Origin: PALSA-610 sp038239145 | GTDB lineage: Bacteria; Actinomycetota; Acidimicrobiia; IMCC26256; PALSA-610 | Assembly: GCA_038239145.1 (NCBI GenBank) | Contig: JBBSFB010000043.1 | Span: 1 to 37,432 of the forward strand | Reading direction: 5' to 3' | Length of the DNA: 37,432 nucleotides | Part shown: one piece after another, positions 7,986 to 15,659 of the stretch | Layout: the number at the start of each line of letters is the position of its first letter | How positions within the stretch are numbered: position 1 is the first letter of the stretch | Notes under the pieces: generated by a model | Seen by the model: only the letters and a program-made list of their open reading frames with translations | Told to the model about the DNA's origin: nothing | The model's database searches: none | Made by a program: the position numbers and the translations under genes

Positions 7986-8824
7986 GTGCGGGGGAAGGGC
8001 AGAGTCGTCCGGTCGTGTGTTGCGACCTGGACGGAGTGGTGTGGCGGGGCGAGACGCCGATCGACGGATCCGCGGCCGGGATCGAGCGCTTGCGCGAAGC
8101 CGGCCTCCGGGTCGTGTTCTTGACGAACAATTCGAGCGGGCGGGTGGCCGAGAATGTGGCCCGTCTCGCCGCGGCCGGCGTCGACGCCGATCCCGACGAC
8201 GTCGCCACGAGCGCGCAGGCGGCCGCGGCGATGCTCGCCACCACCCACGCCCGGGGCGAGCGGGTGCTCGCGTGCGCGGGCCCGGGTGTGGTCGAGGCGC
8301 TCGCCGCGCACGGGTTCGAATCGGTCGACGAGCTACCCGCGACCGCGGTCGTCGTGGGCTGGCATCGCACCTTCGACTTCGAGCGACTGCGGCGCGCGGC
8401 CGACGGCGTACGCACCGGCGCCCGCTTCGTCGCGACCAACCTCGACCCGACCTATCCGGGCAGCGTCGGGCTGCTCCCGGGCGCGGGGTCGCTGGTGGCG
8501 GCGGTACAGACCGCCGGTGGGCGGCGGCCGGAGGTGGCGGGGAAGCCGGAGCCTGCGATGGCCGAGCTCGTGCGGGCGCGGTACACGAACCCCGTCGTGA
8601 TGATTGGTGATCGACCGTCGACTGACGGGGCGTTCGCGAGCGCGCTCGGGGTGCCCTTCGCGTTGGTGTTGTCGGGGATCGCGGGCCCCACGGGTGAGGA
8701 ACCGGTGCCCGATCCTGCGCCCGCGTTCGTCGCGGCCGACCTCGCTGCGCTCGTGCCGCAGCTGGTGCGCGCGTTCTCAGCGCGCGGGTCCGGGCGCGGG
8801 GACAGACCGGGGGAACCCGGCTAG
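7982..8824 (+). CDS. HAD-superfamily phosphatase, NagD/PGP type (Rv1692-like)
   Basis: The 280-aa product has all four HAD motifs: DLDGVVW with nucleophile D15 and acid D17, FLTNNSS (motif II), AGKPEPAM (motif III lysine) and MIGDRPSTDGAFA (motif IV). The large cap between motifs II and III is typical of the type C2 NagD/4-nitrophenylphosphatase branch. The positional equivalent Rv1692 acts as a glycerol-3-phosphate phosphatase in lipid recycling; applying that here is inference from synteny. Possible starts are ATG 7982 and GTG 7976; I prefer the ATG because of the ATGA coupling to the short upstream frame. The 3' end overlaps the convergent rhomboid gene by 48 bp. Confidence 0.88.
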   Translation: MSAGEGQSRPVVCCDLDGVVWRGETPIDGSAAGIERLREAGLRVVFLTNNSSGRVAENVARLAAAGVDADPDDVATSAQAAAAMLATTHARGERVLACAGPGVVEALAAHGFESVDELPATAVVVGWHRTFDFERLRRAADGVRTGARFVATNLDPTYPGSVGLLPGAGSLVAAVQTAGGRRPEVAGKPEPAMAELVRARYTNPVVMIGDRPSTDGAFASALGVPFALVLSGIAGPTGEEPVPDPAPAFVAADLAALVPQLVRAFSARGSGRGDRPGEPG

Positions 8825-9544
8825 GCGCGCGAGCACGAACGCGACGAACATCCCGAACACGAACCCGCCGATGTGGGCGAGTGTTGCGATACCCGTCGAC
8901 GACTGCGTGAAGATCTGCAGCACGAACCAGAGCCCGAGCACGATGACCGCGGGCAGGCGGATCGGGAAGAAGATGAACAGCAACGGTACGAGCGTGAGCA
9001 CGCGGGCGCGCGGGAACCAGACGATGTACGCGCCCATCACCACCGCGATCGCGCCGGACGCGCCGAGGAACGGTGACGTCGAGTCGAGATGGCCGAGCAC
9101 GTGCACGAGCGACGCGACGATGCCGCCGGCGAGATAGAGCGCGAGGAACCAGAACGGTCCTAACTGGTCCTCGACGTTGTTGCCGAAGATCCACAGGAAC
9201 AGCATGTTGCCGAGCACGTGCAGGATCGACGCGTGCAGGAACATGGAGAAGAACACGGCGAGCCAGACGTTCTTTTGGGGGAAGGCGGGCTGCGGCTGCG
9301 AGATCCCCTCGGCCGGGATCACGCACGCCGTCGACGCCTCCGACCCCGCCGGTACCACGACGACGGGCTTGCCGGTGCGTACCTCACAGGGGACTCCCGC
9401 CCACCGGTACTCGAACAGCGCCTGGGCGTTGCCGTCGTGCTTGGGGTATTGGATCCCGAAGTAGATCGCGATGTTGACGATGATCAGCAGGAGCGTGACG
9501 AAGGCCCGCCGCCGGGTGGGGTTCTCGTCTCGGATCGGGATCAC
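8777..9544 (-). CDS. Rhomboid-family intramembrane serine protease
   Basis: The 255-aa polytopic membrane protein has a TM helix at residues 13-30, then an extracytoplasmic-looking insert of about 60 residues with two cysteines (C53, C74). The rhomboid core follows: HVLGNMLFL (H109, N113), GASGAIAVVMGAY with catalytic S163, and AHIGGFVFG with catalytic H224. All core residues of the Ser-His dyad are intact. It should cleave transmembrane substrates within the bilayer; the substrate is unknown. The GTG at 9544 is supported by TAGGGT exactly six bases upstream on the minus strand, which implies a leaderless mRNA. The gene converges on and overlaps the HAD gene. Confidence 0.92.
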   Translation of the reverse strand: MIPIRDENPTRRRAFVTLLLIIVNIAIYFGIQYPKHDGNAQALFEYRWAGVPCEVRTGKPVVVVPAGSEASTACVIPAEGISQPQPAFPQKNVWLAVFFSMFLHASILHVLGNMLFLWIFGNNVEDQLGPFWFLALYLAGGIVASLVHVLGHLDSTSPFLGASGAIAVVMGAYIVWFPRARVLTLVPLLFIFFPIRLPAVIVLGLWFVLQIFTQSSTGIATLAHIGGFVFGMFVAFVLARLAGFPRSVPAPGPAR

Positions 9545-9550
9545 CGCTCG

Positions 9551-9556
9551 ACCCTA
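9551..9556 (-). promoter_or_regulatory. -10 element for leaderless rhomboid mRNA
   Basis: On the minus strand TAGGGT is followed by six bases and the GTG start at 9544. Transcription would begin at or next to the G of the start codon. No Shine-Dalgarno is seen. Confidence 0.5.
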
Positions 9557-9604
9557 CCGACGGCCCGGACTCTGTAACCGCGCTGGGAAACAGGGCTGAG
9601 GCCG

Positions 9605-9610
9605 TAGGCT
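9605..9610 (+). promoter_or_regulatory. Candidate -10 for the phasin-like/tlyA operon
   Basis: TAGGCT lies about 57 bp before the ATG at 9667. A start near 9617 would give a 50-nt leader containing GGAGAGG (9652-9658). With the minus-strand box at 9551-9556 it makes a divergent promoter pair. Confidence 0.35.
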
Positions 9611-9666
9611 GGGCCATCGACCGCCGTGCTCGCGAACCCGCGTGCCCGCATGGAGAGGCCCCGGCC

Positions 9667-10125
9667 ATGCCGCCCAAGATCACGCCGCCGAAGTTTCCTA
9701 CCATTCCTCAGAGCTCGGACTGGAAGCGCGCGCTGTCGACCGGTATGCAGTACACGGAGCTGCGGCGCTCGCAGGCCCGCGCCATCGTCTCCGACCTCGT
9801 CGCTCAGGGCCACCTCGCCCGCGACCAGATGAGCTCGGCGGTCGAAGAGGTACTCGACATGAGCCGCCGTCGCAGCGACGACCTGCGCAAGGTCGTGCAG
9901 AACGAGGTCCGGCGCCAACTCGGTGCGCTCGGGCTCGCGACCAAGGCCGACATCACCGCGCTCGAACGGCGGGTCGCCCGCGCCGAGGGCAGTGCGAAGA
10001 AGAGCGCGCCGACCAAGAAGGTGAGCGCCACGCGCGCGCCCGCGAAGAAGCCCGCGAAGAAGGCTGTCGCCAAGAAGGCGGGCGCGACGAAAGCGGCGCC
10101 GACGACGGCGTCGAAGGCAGGCTGA
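9667..10125 (+). CDS. Phasin-like (PhaF/PhaI-type) protein with Lys/Ala-rich tail
   Basis: The product is 152 aa. Residues ~30-110 are long amphipathic helices (LRRSQARAIVSDLVAQGHLAR, AVEEVLDMSRRRSDDLRKVV) ending in LATKADITALERRVARAE. That last pattern is characteristic of polyhydroxyalkanoate granule-associated proteins. Residues ~112-152 are a KKAPAKKAVAKK-type basic tail like that of PhaF and histone H1, suited to DNA binding. Such proteins may link granules to the nucleoid, but no PHA synthase is in this window and a general coiled-coil DNA-binding role is also possible. The start is ATG 9667 with GGAGAGG 8 nt upstream. The tlyA gene follows 7 bp later, in one operon. Confidence 0.72.
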   Translation: MPPKITPPKFPTIPQSSDWKRALSTGMQYTELRRSQARAIVSDLVAQGHLARDQMSSAVEEVLDMSRRRSDDLRKVVQNEVRRQLGALGLATKADITALERRVARAEGSAKKSAPTKKVSATRAPAKKPAKKAVAKKAGATKAAPTTASKAG

Positions 10126-10132
10126 CACCCGC

Positions 10133-10936
10133 GTGCGGCGACGGCTCGACGTCGAGCTCGTGCGGCGCGGCCTCGTGCCGAGCCAGTCCCGGGCCGCGGA
10201 AGTCATCGATGCGGGACTCGTGCTCGTGGGCGGCGCGCCCGCGTCGTCGGCGGCGCGTCGGGTCGATGGCGGCGAGGCCATCTCCGTGCTCGCAGCCGAG
10301 GGGCCGAAGTACGTCTCCCGCGGCGGTCACAAGTTGGCCGAGGGCCTCGACGCGTTTGCCGTCGACGTGACCGCGCGGGTGGCCGTCGACGTCGGGTCGT
10401 CGACCGGGGGTTTCACCGACTGTCTCTTGCAGCGCGGCGCGGCGCATGTGTACGCGATCGAGGCCGGACGTTCGCAACTCGCGTGGTCGTTGCGCCAGGA
10501 CGAGCGCGTGACCGTGATGGAGCGCGTGAATGTCCGCGACGTCGACCCCGGCGCGCTCGATCCGAGACCGTCGCTGTGCGTCGCCGACCTGTCGTTCGTG
10601 TCGTTGCAGACGGTCGCGCCGACGCTGCTCGCGCTGACGGCGGACGACGCCGACTTCGTCCTGCTCGTCAAGCCCCAGTACGAAGCGGGACGGACCCGGG
10701 TCGGGACCGGCGGCATTGTGCGTGATCCCGCCGTGCACGCGGCAGTGCTGCGGGAGGTGGTCGACGGTCTCGACCGTACCGGCCTCGGGGTCGTCGCGGT
10801 CACCCCGTCGCCGTTGCGGGGCGCCGACGGAAACGTCGAGTTCCTCGCGCACGCGCGTCGAGGCCCGGCCACCGTTCACCCGGACTCGCTCGACGACTCG
10901 GTCCGCCAGGCGGCCCGGAACCAGGCATCGACGTGA
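10133..10936 (+). CDS. tlyA: TlyA-family rRNA (cytidine-2'-O)-methyltransferase
   Basis: The 267-aa product has an N-terminal S4 RNA-binding domain (residues 1-60, RRRLDVELVRRGLVPSQSRA) and an FtsJ-like methyltransferase domain. DVGSSTGGFTDCLLQRGA (from residue 86) is the S-adenosylmethionine site, and FVLLVKPQYEAGR is also conserved. TlyA enzymes methylate 16S C1409 and/or 23S C1920 ribose and confer capreomycin sensitivity in mycobacteria (established). The C-terminal part, GNVEFLAHARR, matches the family. The GTG start lies 7 bp after the phasin-like gene, and the stop overlaps nadK as GTGA. It is the first of four tightly packed genes that keep the mycobacterial order. Confidence 0.95.
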   Translation: MRRRLDVELVRRGLVPSQSRAAEVIDAGLVLVGGAPASSAARRVDGGEAISVLAAEGPKYVSRGGHKLAEGLDAFAVDVTARVAVDVGSSTGGFTDCLLQRGAAHVYAIEAGRSQLAWSLRQDERVTVMERVNVRDVDPGALDPRPSLCVADLSFVSLQTVAPTLLALTADDADFVLLVKPQYEAGRTRVGTGGIVRDPAVHAAVLREVVDGLDRTGLGVVAVTPSPLRGADGNVEFLAHARRGPATVHPDSLDDSVRQAARNQAST

Positions 10937-11823
10937 GCGCGAAACCGCCGGCCGCCGGCCCGATTCGATGCGTCGGTCTCGTCCCGCACCGCGAGCGCCA
11001 GGTCGCGCTCGAGCTTGCGCAACGGAGCGCGACGTGGTTGGTAGAGCAGGACGTCGAAGTCCGGGTCCCGGCCGAGCTCGCAACCGCGGCTGGGCTCGAG
11101 GCGTACGCGACCGAGCCCGGATCGTTCGCGCCCGGACTCGACCTCGCGATCTGTCTCGGGGGCGACGGCACCATGCTCTACGCCGTTCAGCTCGTCTACC
11201 CGGCCCCGTCGCCGGTGCCGCTCCTCGGGGTCAACGTCGGGATGCTCGGCTACCTGAGCGAGCTCGAGCCCGAAGAGCTCGAGGGGTGGCTGCCGCGGCT
11301 CATTGCCGGGGAGTACGAGGTCTCCGAGCGCACGATGCTCGAGGTCGAGGTCACCTCGACCGGGCCGGTGCGCGGCAGTTGGTACGCACTGAACGAAGCG
11401 GTGGTCGAGAAGCTGCGCACCGGGCACCTGATCTATCTCGACGTCTCGATCAATGGCAGCGCGTTCACCTCGTACGCGGCCGACGGACTCATCGTCGCGA
11501 CGCCGACGGGCAGCACCGCGTACTCGTTCTCGGCCGGCGGTCCGATCGTGTCACCCGCCCTGCGCTGCATCACGCTCACGCCGATCTCGCCCCACATGCT
11601 CTTCGACCGATCGCTCGTGCTCGCCGAGCACGAGGAGCTCGGGTTCGTCGTGAGCAACGGCCGCAACGTCGCCTTGACGATCGACGGCCGTGAGCTCGGC
11701 GAGCTCTGTTCGGGCGACCGGGTGCGGTGCCGGGTCGCGGTCGAACCGTTGCGGCTCGTCAGCGTGCGGCCCCGCGACTTCCATCAGATCCTGAAGACCA
11801 AGTTCGCGCTCCCGGACCGGTGA
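10933..11823 (+). CDS. nadK: NAD kinase
   Basis: The 296-aa product phosphorylates NAD to NADP. The conserved GGDGT sits at about residues 76-80 (CLGGDGTMLYAV), followed by GVNVGMLGYLSEL, ADGLIVATPTGSTAYSFSAGGPIVSP and the C-terminal LTIDGRE. Length and motifs are normal. It starts with the GTG overlapping the tlyA stop and ends 4 bp before recN, as in mycobacteria. Confidence 0.96.
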   Translation: MSAKPPAAGPIRCVGLVPHRERQVALELAQRSATWLVEQDVEVRVPAELATAAGLEAYATEPGSFAPGLDLAICLGGDGTMLYAVQLVYPAPSPVPLLGVNVGMLGYLSELEPEELEGWLPRLIAGEYEVSERTMLEVEVTSTGPVRGSWYALNEAVVEKLRTGHLIYLDVSINGSAFTSYAADGLIVATPTGSTAYSFSAGGPIVSPALRCITLTPISPHMLFDRSLVLAEHEELGFVVSNGRNVALTIDGRELGELCSGDRVRCRVAVEPLRLVSVRPRDFHQILKTKFALPDR

Positions 11824-11827
11824 TCGG

Positions 11828-13519
11828 ATGCTGTCGGAGTTGCGCGTCGAGAACCTCGGGATTATCGCCGAACTGCAGGTGACGCTCGGAACGGGTCTCA
11901 TGGTCATTACCGGGGAAACGGGTGCGGGCAAGACGTTGATAGTCGACGCGCTCGACCTGCTCTGCGGTGGGCGGGCCGACCCGCAGCTCGTGCGGGAAGG
12001 CTCGACCGAAGCGCGCGTCGAAGGTCGTTTCGTCGACGGCGACGACGAGGTCGTGCTCGCCCGGGTGATACCGGCCGACGGGCGTTCGCGCGGGTACGTG
12101 AACGGGCGGCTCGCGACCGTCGCCGAGCTCGCGGAATGCGGGCGCAGGCTCGTCGACCTGCACGGGCAGCACGCGCACCAGTCCTTGTTGGCGCCGGCGG
12201 AGCAGCGCGCGCTCCTCGACCGCTTCGCGGGCGCGAAGGCGCAGGCCGCGCTGGCCTCGGTGCGCGCGGCCCGGCAGAAGGCGCGCGGGCTCGCGGAGGA
12301 GTTGGGCGCGCTCGGCGGCGACGCGCGCGCGCGCGCTCGGGAGGTCGACCTGTTGCGCTACCAGGTGGATGAGATCGGCGCGGCGGGCATCCCCGACGGG
12401 GGCGAAGACGCCCGGCTCCTGCAGGAAGCCGAATTGCTCGCCGACGCCGAAGGCCACCGCGAGGCGCTGTCGACGGCGTACGACTCGCTCGAGGGCGCCG
12501 GCGAAGACGCCGTGGGCGTCGCCGTCGCCGCGCTCGACGGACGTGAGCCATTCGACGGTCTGGCCCAGCGGTTGCGACTGCTCCAAGCCGAGATGCAAGA
12601 GGCGGCGCACGACGTACGGACGACGGCGGAATCGATCGTCGCCGATCCGGAACGGCTCCAGGAGGTGCAGACCCGCCGGGCCGTGCTGGCCGAGCTCAAG
12701 CGCAAGTACGGACCGACGCTCGCCGACGTGGTCGAGTACTCGGCGCGCACGCGCGAGCGGCTCGAGGAGTTGGAGCAACACGACGCCCGTGCGGCCAAGC
12801 TCGACGCGGGCGTACGCGCCGCGCAGGAAGAGATCGTGCGGGCGGCCAAGTCATTGACCAAGGCGCGGCGCGCGGCCGGGCCCCGGCTCGCCGACGCGGT
12901 GACGGGGCACCTGCGTGACCTCGCGTTGCCGGCGGCGACGTTCAGCATCGGCATCGCGACCGCCCCCGAGATCGGGGAAGCCAGTTCCGGCATCGGGGAA
13001 GCCAGTTCCGGCATCGGGGAAGCCAGTTCCGGCATCGGGGAAGATGGCGCCGACGACATCACGTTCCTGCTTGCGCCGAACCCGGGGGAGCCGGCCCGGC
13101 CGCTCGCCAAGGCTGCGTCGGGCGGCGAGTTGTCGCGCACGATGCTGGCGCTGCGGCTCGTGCTCTCGGAGGCGCCCCCGACCCTCGTGTTCGACGAGGT
13201 CGATGCCGGCATCGGGGGCGAGGCGGGCGCCGCGGTCGGACGCGCGCTCGCGACGCTCGGCGGTCATCACCAGGTGTTGTGTGTCACCCACCTTCCCCAG
13301 GTCGCCGCGTTCGCCGACTCGCACGTGCTCGTCGCCAAGGACGAGATCGACGGTCGCACCATCGCCGGCGCGTCGTTGCTCCTCGACGACGCCCGCGTCA
13401 ACGAGATCTCGCGCATGCTTGCGGGCGTGGGCGGATCCGCGCACGCCCGCCGGCACGCACGGGAGTTGGTCGACCGCTCGGGCGAGCTGCGCACGGTTGC
13501 GCGAGCGGGATCCGCGTGA
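11828..13519 (+). CDS. recN: DNA repair protein RecN
   Basis: This 563-aa SMC-like ATPase acts in double-strand-break repair. The N-terminal head has LRVENLGIIAELQV and Walker A GETGAGKTLIVDAL, then LVDLHGQHAHQSLL. The coiled-coil arms run from about residues 140 to 360. The C-terminal head has FLLAPNPGEPARPLAKAASGGELSRT (signature) and TLVFDEVDAGIGGEAG (Walker B), then VLCVTHLPQVAAFAD. An in-frame heptad repeat, IGEASSG x3 plus a partial copy, begins at residue 382, in the strand region just before FLLAPNPG; normal RecN has only a short loop there. The frame is intact. The start is ATG 11828 and the stop overlaps steA as GTGA. Confidence 0.96.
   Translation: MLSELRVENLGIIAELQVTLGTGLMVITGETGAGKTLIVDALDLLCGGRADPQLVREGSTEARVEGRFVDGDDEVVLARVIPADGRSRGYVNGRLATVAELAECGRRLVDLHGQHAHQSLLAPAEQRALLDRFAGAKAQAALASVRAARQKARGLAEELGALGGDARARAREVDLLRYQVDEIGAAGIPDGGEDARLLQEAELLADAEGHREALSTAYDSLEGAGEDAVGVAVAALDGREPFDGLAQRLRLLQAEMQEAAHDVRTTAESIVADPERLQEVQTRRAVLAELKRKYGPTLADVVEYSARTRERLEELEQHDARAAKLDAGVRAAQEEIVRAAKSLTKARRAAGPRLADAVTGHLRDLALPAATFSIGIATAPEIGEASSGIGEASSGIGEASSGIGEDGADDITFLLAPNPGEPARPLAKAASGGELSRTMLALRLVLSEAPPTLVFDEVDAGIGGEAGAAVGRALATLGGHHQVLCVTHLPQVAAFADSHVLVAKDEIDGRTIAGASLLLDDARVNEISRMLAGVGGSAHARRHARELVDRSGELRTVARAGSA
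12971..13043 (+). repeat. In-frame 21-bp tandem repeat inside recN (IGEASSG x3.5)
   Basis: Three perfect 21-bp copies start at 12971, 12992 and 13013, followed by a partial copy from 13034. Each encodes IGEASSG. Because 21 is divisible by three, the frame survives any change in copy number. The insert falls in a surface loop of the RecN head domain between SIGIATAPE and FLLAPNPG. The copies look identical at DNA level, which points to recent slippage. Confidence 0.95.
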
Positions 13520-14691
13520 AGTTGCGGCGCCGGTCGCGGTCGCATCGATCGCGGCTCCACGTCGTAGGCGTGGCGCGCGTCGGATACCGCACCAAGGATC
13601 TTGCCGCCCGGATAGGCAAGGGCGACATCGCGGTGATCGACCACCGCGACCTCGATCGCATCGCGGCCGAGAGCCTCCTCGCGGCCGGCGTCGGCGCGAT
13701 CGTGAACGCGGATCAGTCGATCTCCGGGCGCTATCCCAACGGAGGCCCGCAGCGGGTCGTCGCCGCGAAGGTGCCGTTGCTCGACGCCGTCGGCCGCTCC
13801 GTGATGGAGACCGTCCACGACGGGGAGATCGTCGAGCTGCGCGACGACGCGCTCTGGCGCGCCGGCGAGAAGCTCGTCGCCGGCGAATTGCTCACCGCCG
13901 ACGAGATCGAACGGCGCATGGAGGACGCGCGCCAGTGCATCGGCACCGAGTTGCGCTCGTTTGCGCGCAACACGCTTGAGTACATCGACAAGGAAGCCGA
14001 GCAGACGTTCGAACCGCTGCAGCTCCCACCGCTCTCGACCAAGATCCGGGGCCGCCAGGCGCTGGTGGTGGTGCGCGGTCTCGACTACGAGAGCGACCTC
14101 CGGGCGTTGCGCGCGTACATTCGGGAATACAGACCTGTACTGATCGGTGTCGACGGCGGCGCCGACGCCCTCATCGATCACGGGCGGACCCCCGACATCA
14201 TCATCGGCGACTTCGACTCGCTCTCGCCCGTCGCGCTGCACTGCGGCGCGGAGCTGATCCATCACGTGCATCCCGACGGAAGAGCACCGGGCCGCGAGCG
14301 ACTCGAAGCCGCGGGCGTCCCGTTCGAGTGCTTCGTCGCCGAAGGCACGAGCGAAGACGCGGCGCTGCTCCTCGCGTTCGAGGCGGGCGCCGAGCTCATC
14401 GTCGCGGTGGGCACCCACGCCACGATGGTCGAGTTTCTCGACAAGGGTCGCCGGGGCATGGCCTCGACATTCCTGACCCGGCTCCGGCTCGGTCCGATAC
14501 TCGTCGACGCCAAAGGCGTCAGCCGGCTCTACCGCGGTCGGATCCGGCGGCGCGACATGGTGCTGCTCGTCGTGTCCGCCATCGCGGCGATGGTGGCGAT
14601 GGTGTACGCATCGCACTCGCTGCGCGTCTTCCTCGACGGTTTCCGCCTGATGTTCGACGATTCGTGGTCGCGGGTGCGCGGCTGGTTCTGA
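13516..14691 (+). CDS. steA: SteA-like cytokinetic ring protein (Rv1697-type)
   Basis: The 391-aa product matches the actinobacterial SteA family. It begins with a basic stretch (KLRRRSRSHRSR), followed by VARVGYRTKDLAARIGKGDIAVIDHRDLDR and INADQSISGRYP-like motifs (here IVNADQSISGRYPNGG). A thiamine-pyrophosphokinase-like fold follows: VLIGVDGGADALIDHG and IIIGDFDSLS. Near the C-terminus is one TM helix at about residues 350-368 (MVLLVVSAIAAMVAMVYA). In Corynebacterium SteA and SteB localise to the division site and affect septal peptidoglycan cleavage (established there). The start is the GTG overlapping the recN stop. The steB homologue begins 2 bp after its stop. Confidence 0.9.
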   Translation: MKLRRRSRSHRSRLHVVGVARVGYRTKDLAARIGKGDIAVIDHRDLDRIAAESLLAAGVGAIVNADQSISGRYPNGGPQRVVAAKVPLLDAVGRSVMETVHDGEIVELRDDALWRAGEKLVAGELLTADEIERRMEDARQCIGTELRSFARNTLEYIDKEAEQTFEPLQLPPLSTKIRGRQALVVVRGLDYESDLRALRAYIREYRPVLIGVDGGADALIDHGRTPDIIIGDFDSLSPVALHCGAELIHHVHPDGRAPGRERLEAAGVPFECFVAEGTSEDAALLLAFEAGAELIVAVGTHATMVEFLDKGRRGMASTFLTRLRLGPILVDAKGVSRLYRGRIRRRDMVLLVVSAIAAMVAMVYASHSLRVFLDGFRLMFDDSWSRVRGWF

Positions 14692-14693
14692 CG

Positions 14694-15638
14694 ATGATCA
14701 ACTTTCGGTTTCATCTGGTCTCTCTCATCGCGGTGTTCCTCGCGCTCGGGCTCGGCATCCTCGTCGGTTCGACCGTGGTCGATCAGGTCATCGTCGATCG
14801 TCTCGACCGCGAGATCAGCAGCGTCTCGCACGAGTCGAACCAGATCAAGAGCGACAACAGTCAGCTCAAGGACCGGTTGTCGCAACTGAACGACTTCTTG
14901 AAGAAGTCGTCGGCGTACTCGGTGCAGCAGCGGCTCATCTCCGCACCCGTCGCGATCATCGCAGAGAAGGGGATCGACACGGGTGCGGTCAACGCGCTGC
15001 TGGCGCAGTTGAAAGCGGCGGGCGCCGACGTGCCCGGCGTGTTGTGGCTCGATGACAAGTGGGAGCTCTCCTCGGCCAAGGACCTCGTCGCGTTGCAGAC
15101 CGCCGCGCACGTGACGGGACCCGCGCCCGCGTCGCGGATCGCGGCGTTGCGTGCGCTCGCGACCCGGCTGGCCGAACCACAGCTGACCGGCGCGAAGGCC
15201 CGACGCGACGTCGTGGAACCACTGCGGTCGGCGGGCTTCCTCGATTTCACCGACGGTAAGAAGGCGGCCCTCACCGCGTTTCCGGAGCACCCCGCGCGCG
15301 TCCTGTACCTGACCGGTCCCGACAGCCATCTCCTGACCACCGCCACCATGGTCGATCTGGTCGCTCCGTTCGTCGCCGCGAAGGTACCGACGGTGGTGGG
15401 GGAGGTCTACGACCCCAAGCCGGCCAAGAACGGGAAAACCGCCGAGCGGGGTGCGTCGATCGGGCCGGTGCGGAGCAATCCTTCGCTCGCCAAGCAGGTC
15501 ACGACGCTCGACGACGGCGAGCTCCTCCAGGGCACCGTCACGGCCGTGATCTCGCTCGAGCAGGTCGCCGACGGGATCGTCGGTCACTACGGCTACGGCG
15601 AGGGTGCGAGCGAAGTCGTGCCGCCGATTCCGTCATGA
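14694..15638 (+). CDS. SteB/MctB-like membrane-anchored protein (Rv1698-type)
   Basis: The 314-aa product has an N-terminal TM anchor (INFRFHLVSLIAVFLALGLG, about residues 3-28) and a coiled coil at about residues 38-75 (SSVSHESNQIKSDNSQLKDR). A globular extracytoplasmic domain follows (VAIIAEKGIDTGAVNALL, VLYLTGPDSHLL, VVGEVYDPKPAK). The family includes mycobacterial MctB, linked to copper resistance, and corynebacterial SteB, a partner of SteA. Adjacency to steA makes the division-site role at least as likely as copper export; sequence cannot decide. The start is ATG 14694, 2 bp after steA, with no Shine-Dalgarno, so translation is probably coupled. Confidence 0.87.
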   Translation: MINFRFHLVSLIAVFLALGLGILVGSTVVDQVIVDRLDREISSVSHESNQIKSDNSQLKDRLSQLNDFLKKSSAYSVQQRLISAPVAIIAEKGIDTGAVNALLAQLKAAGADVPGVLWLDDKWELSSAKDLVALQTAAHVTGPAPASRIAALRALATRLAEPQLTGAKARRDVVEPLRSAGFLDFTDGKKAALTAFPEHPARVLYLTGPDSHLLTTATMVDLVAPFVAAKVPTVVGEVYDPKPAKNGKTAERGASIGPVRSNPSLAKQVTTLDDGELLQGTVTAVISLEQVADGIVGHYGYGEGASEVVPPIPS

Positions 15639-15659
15639 TCGTGCCGTGCGAGTGATGGC

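Noticed and set aside
11759..12781. 340-codon minus-strand frame opposite recN
   Set aside because: No recognisable motif; it covers the conserved Walker A region of recN in antisense.
14529..15587. 352-codon minus-strand frame opposite steB
   Set aside because: Antisense shadow with no family resemblance and no ribosome site.
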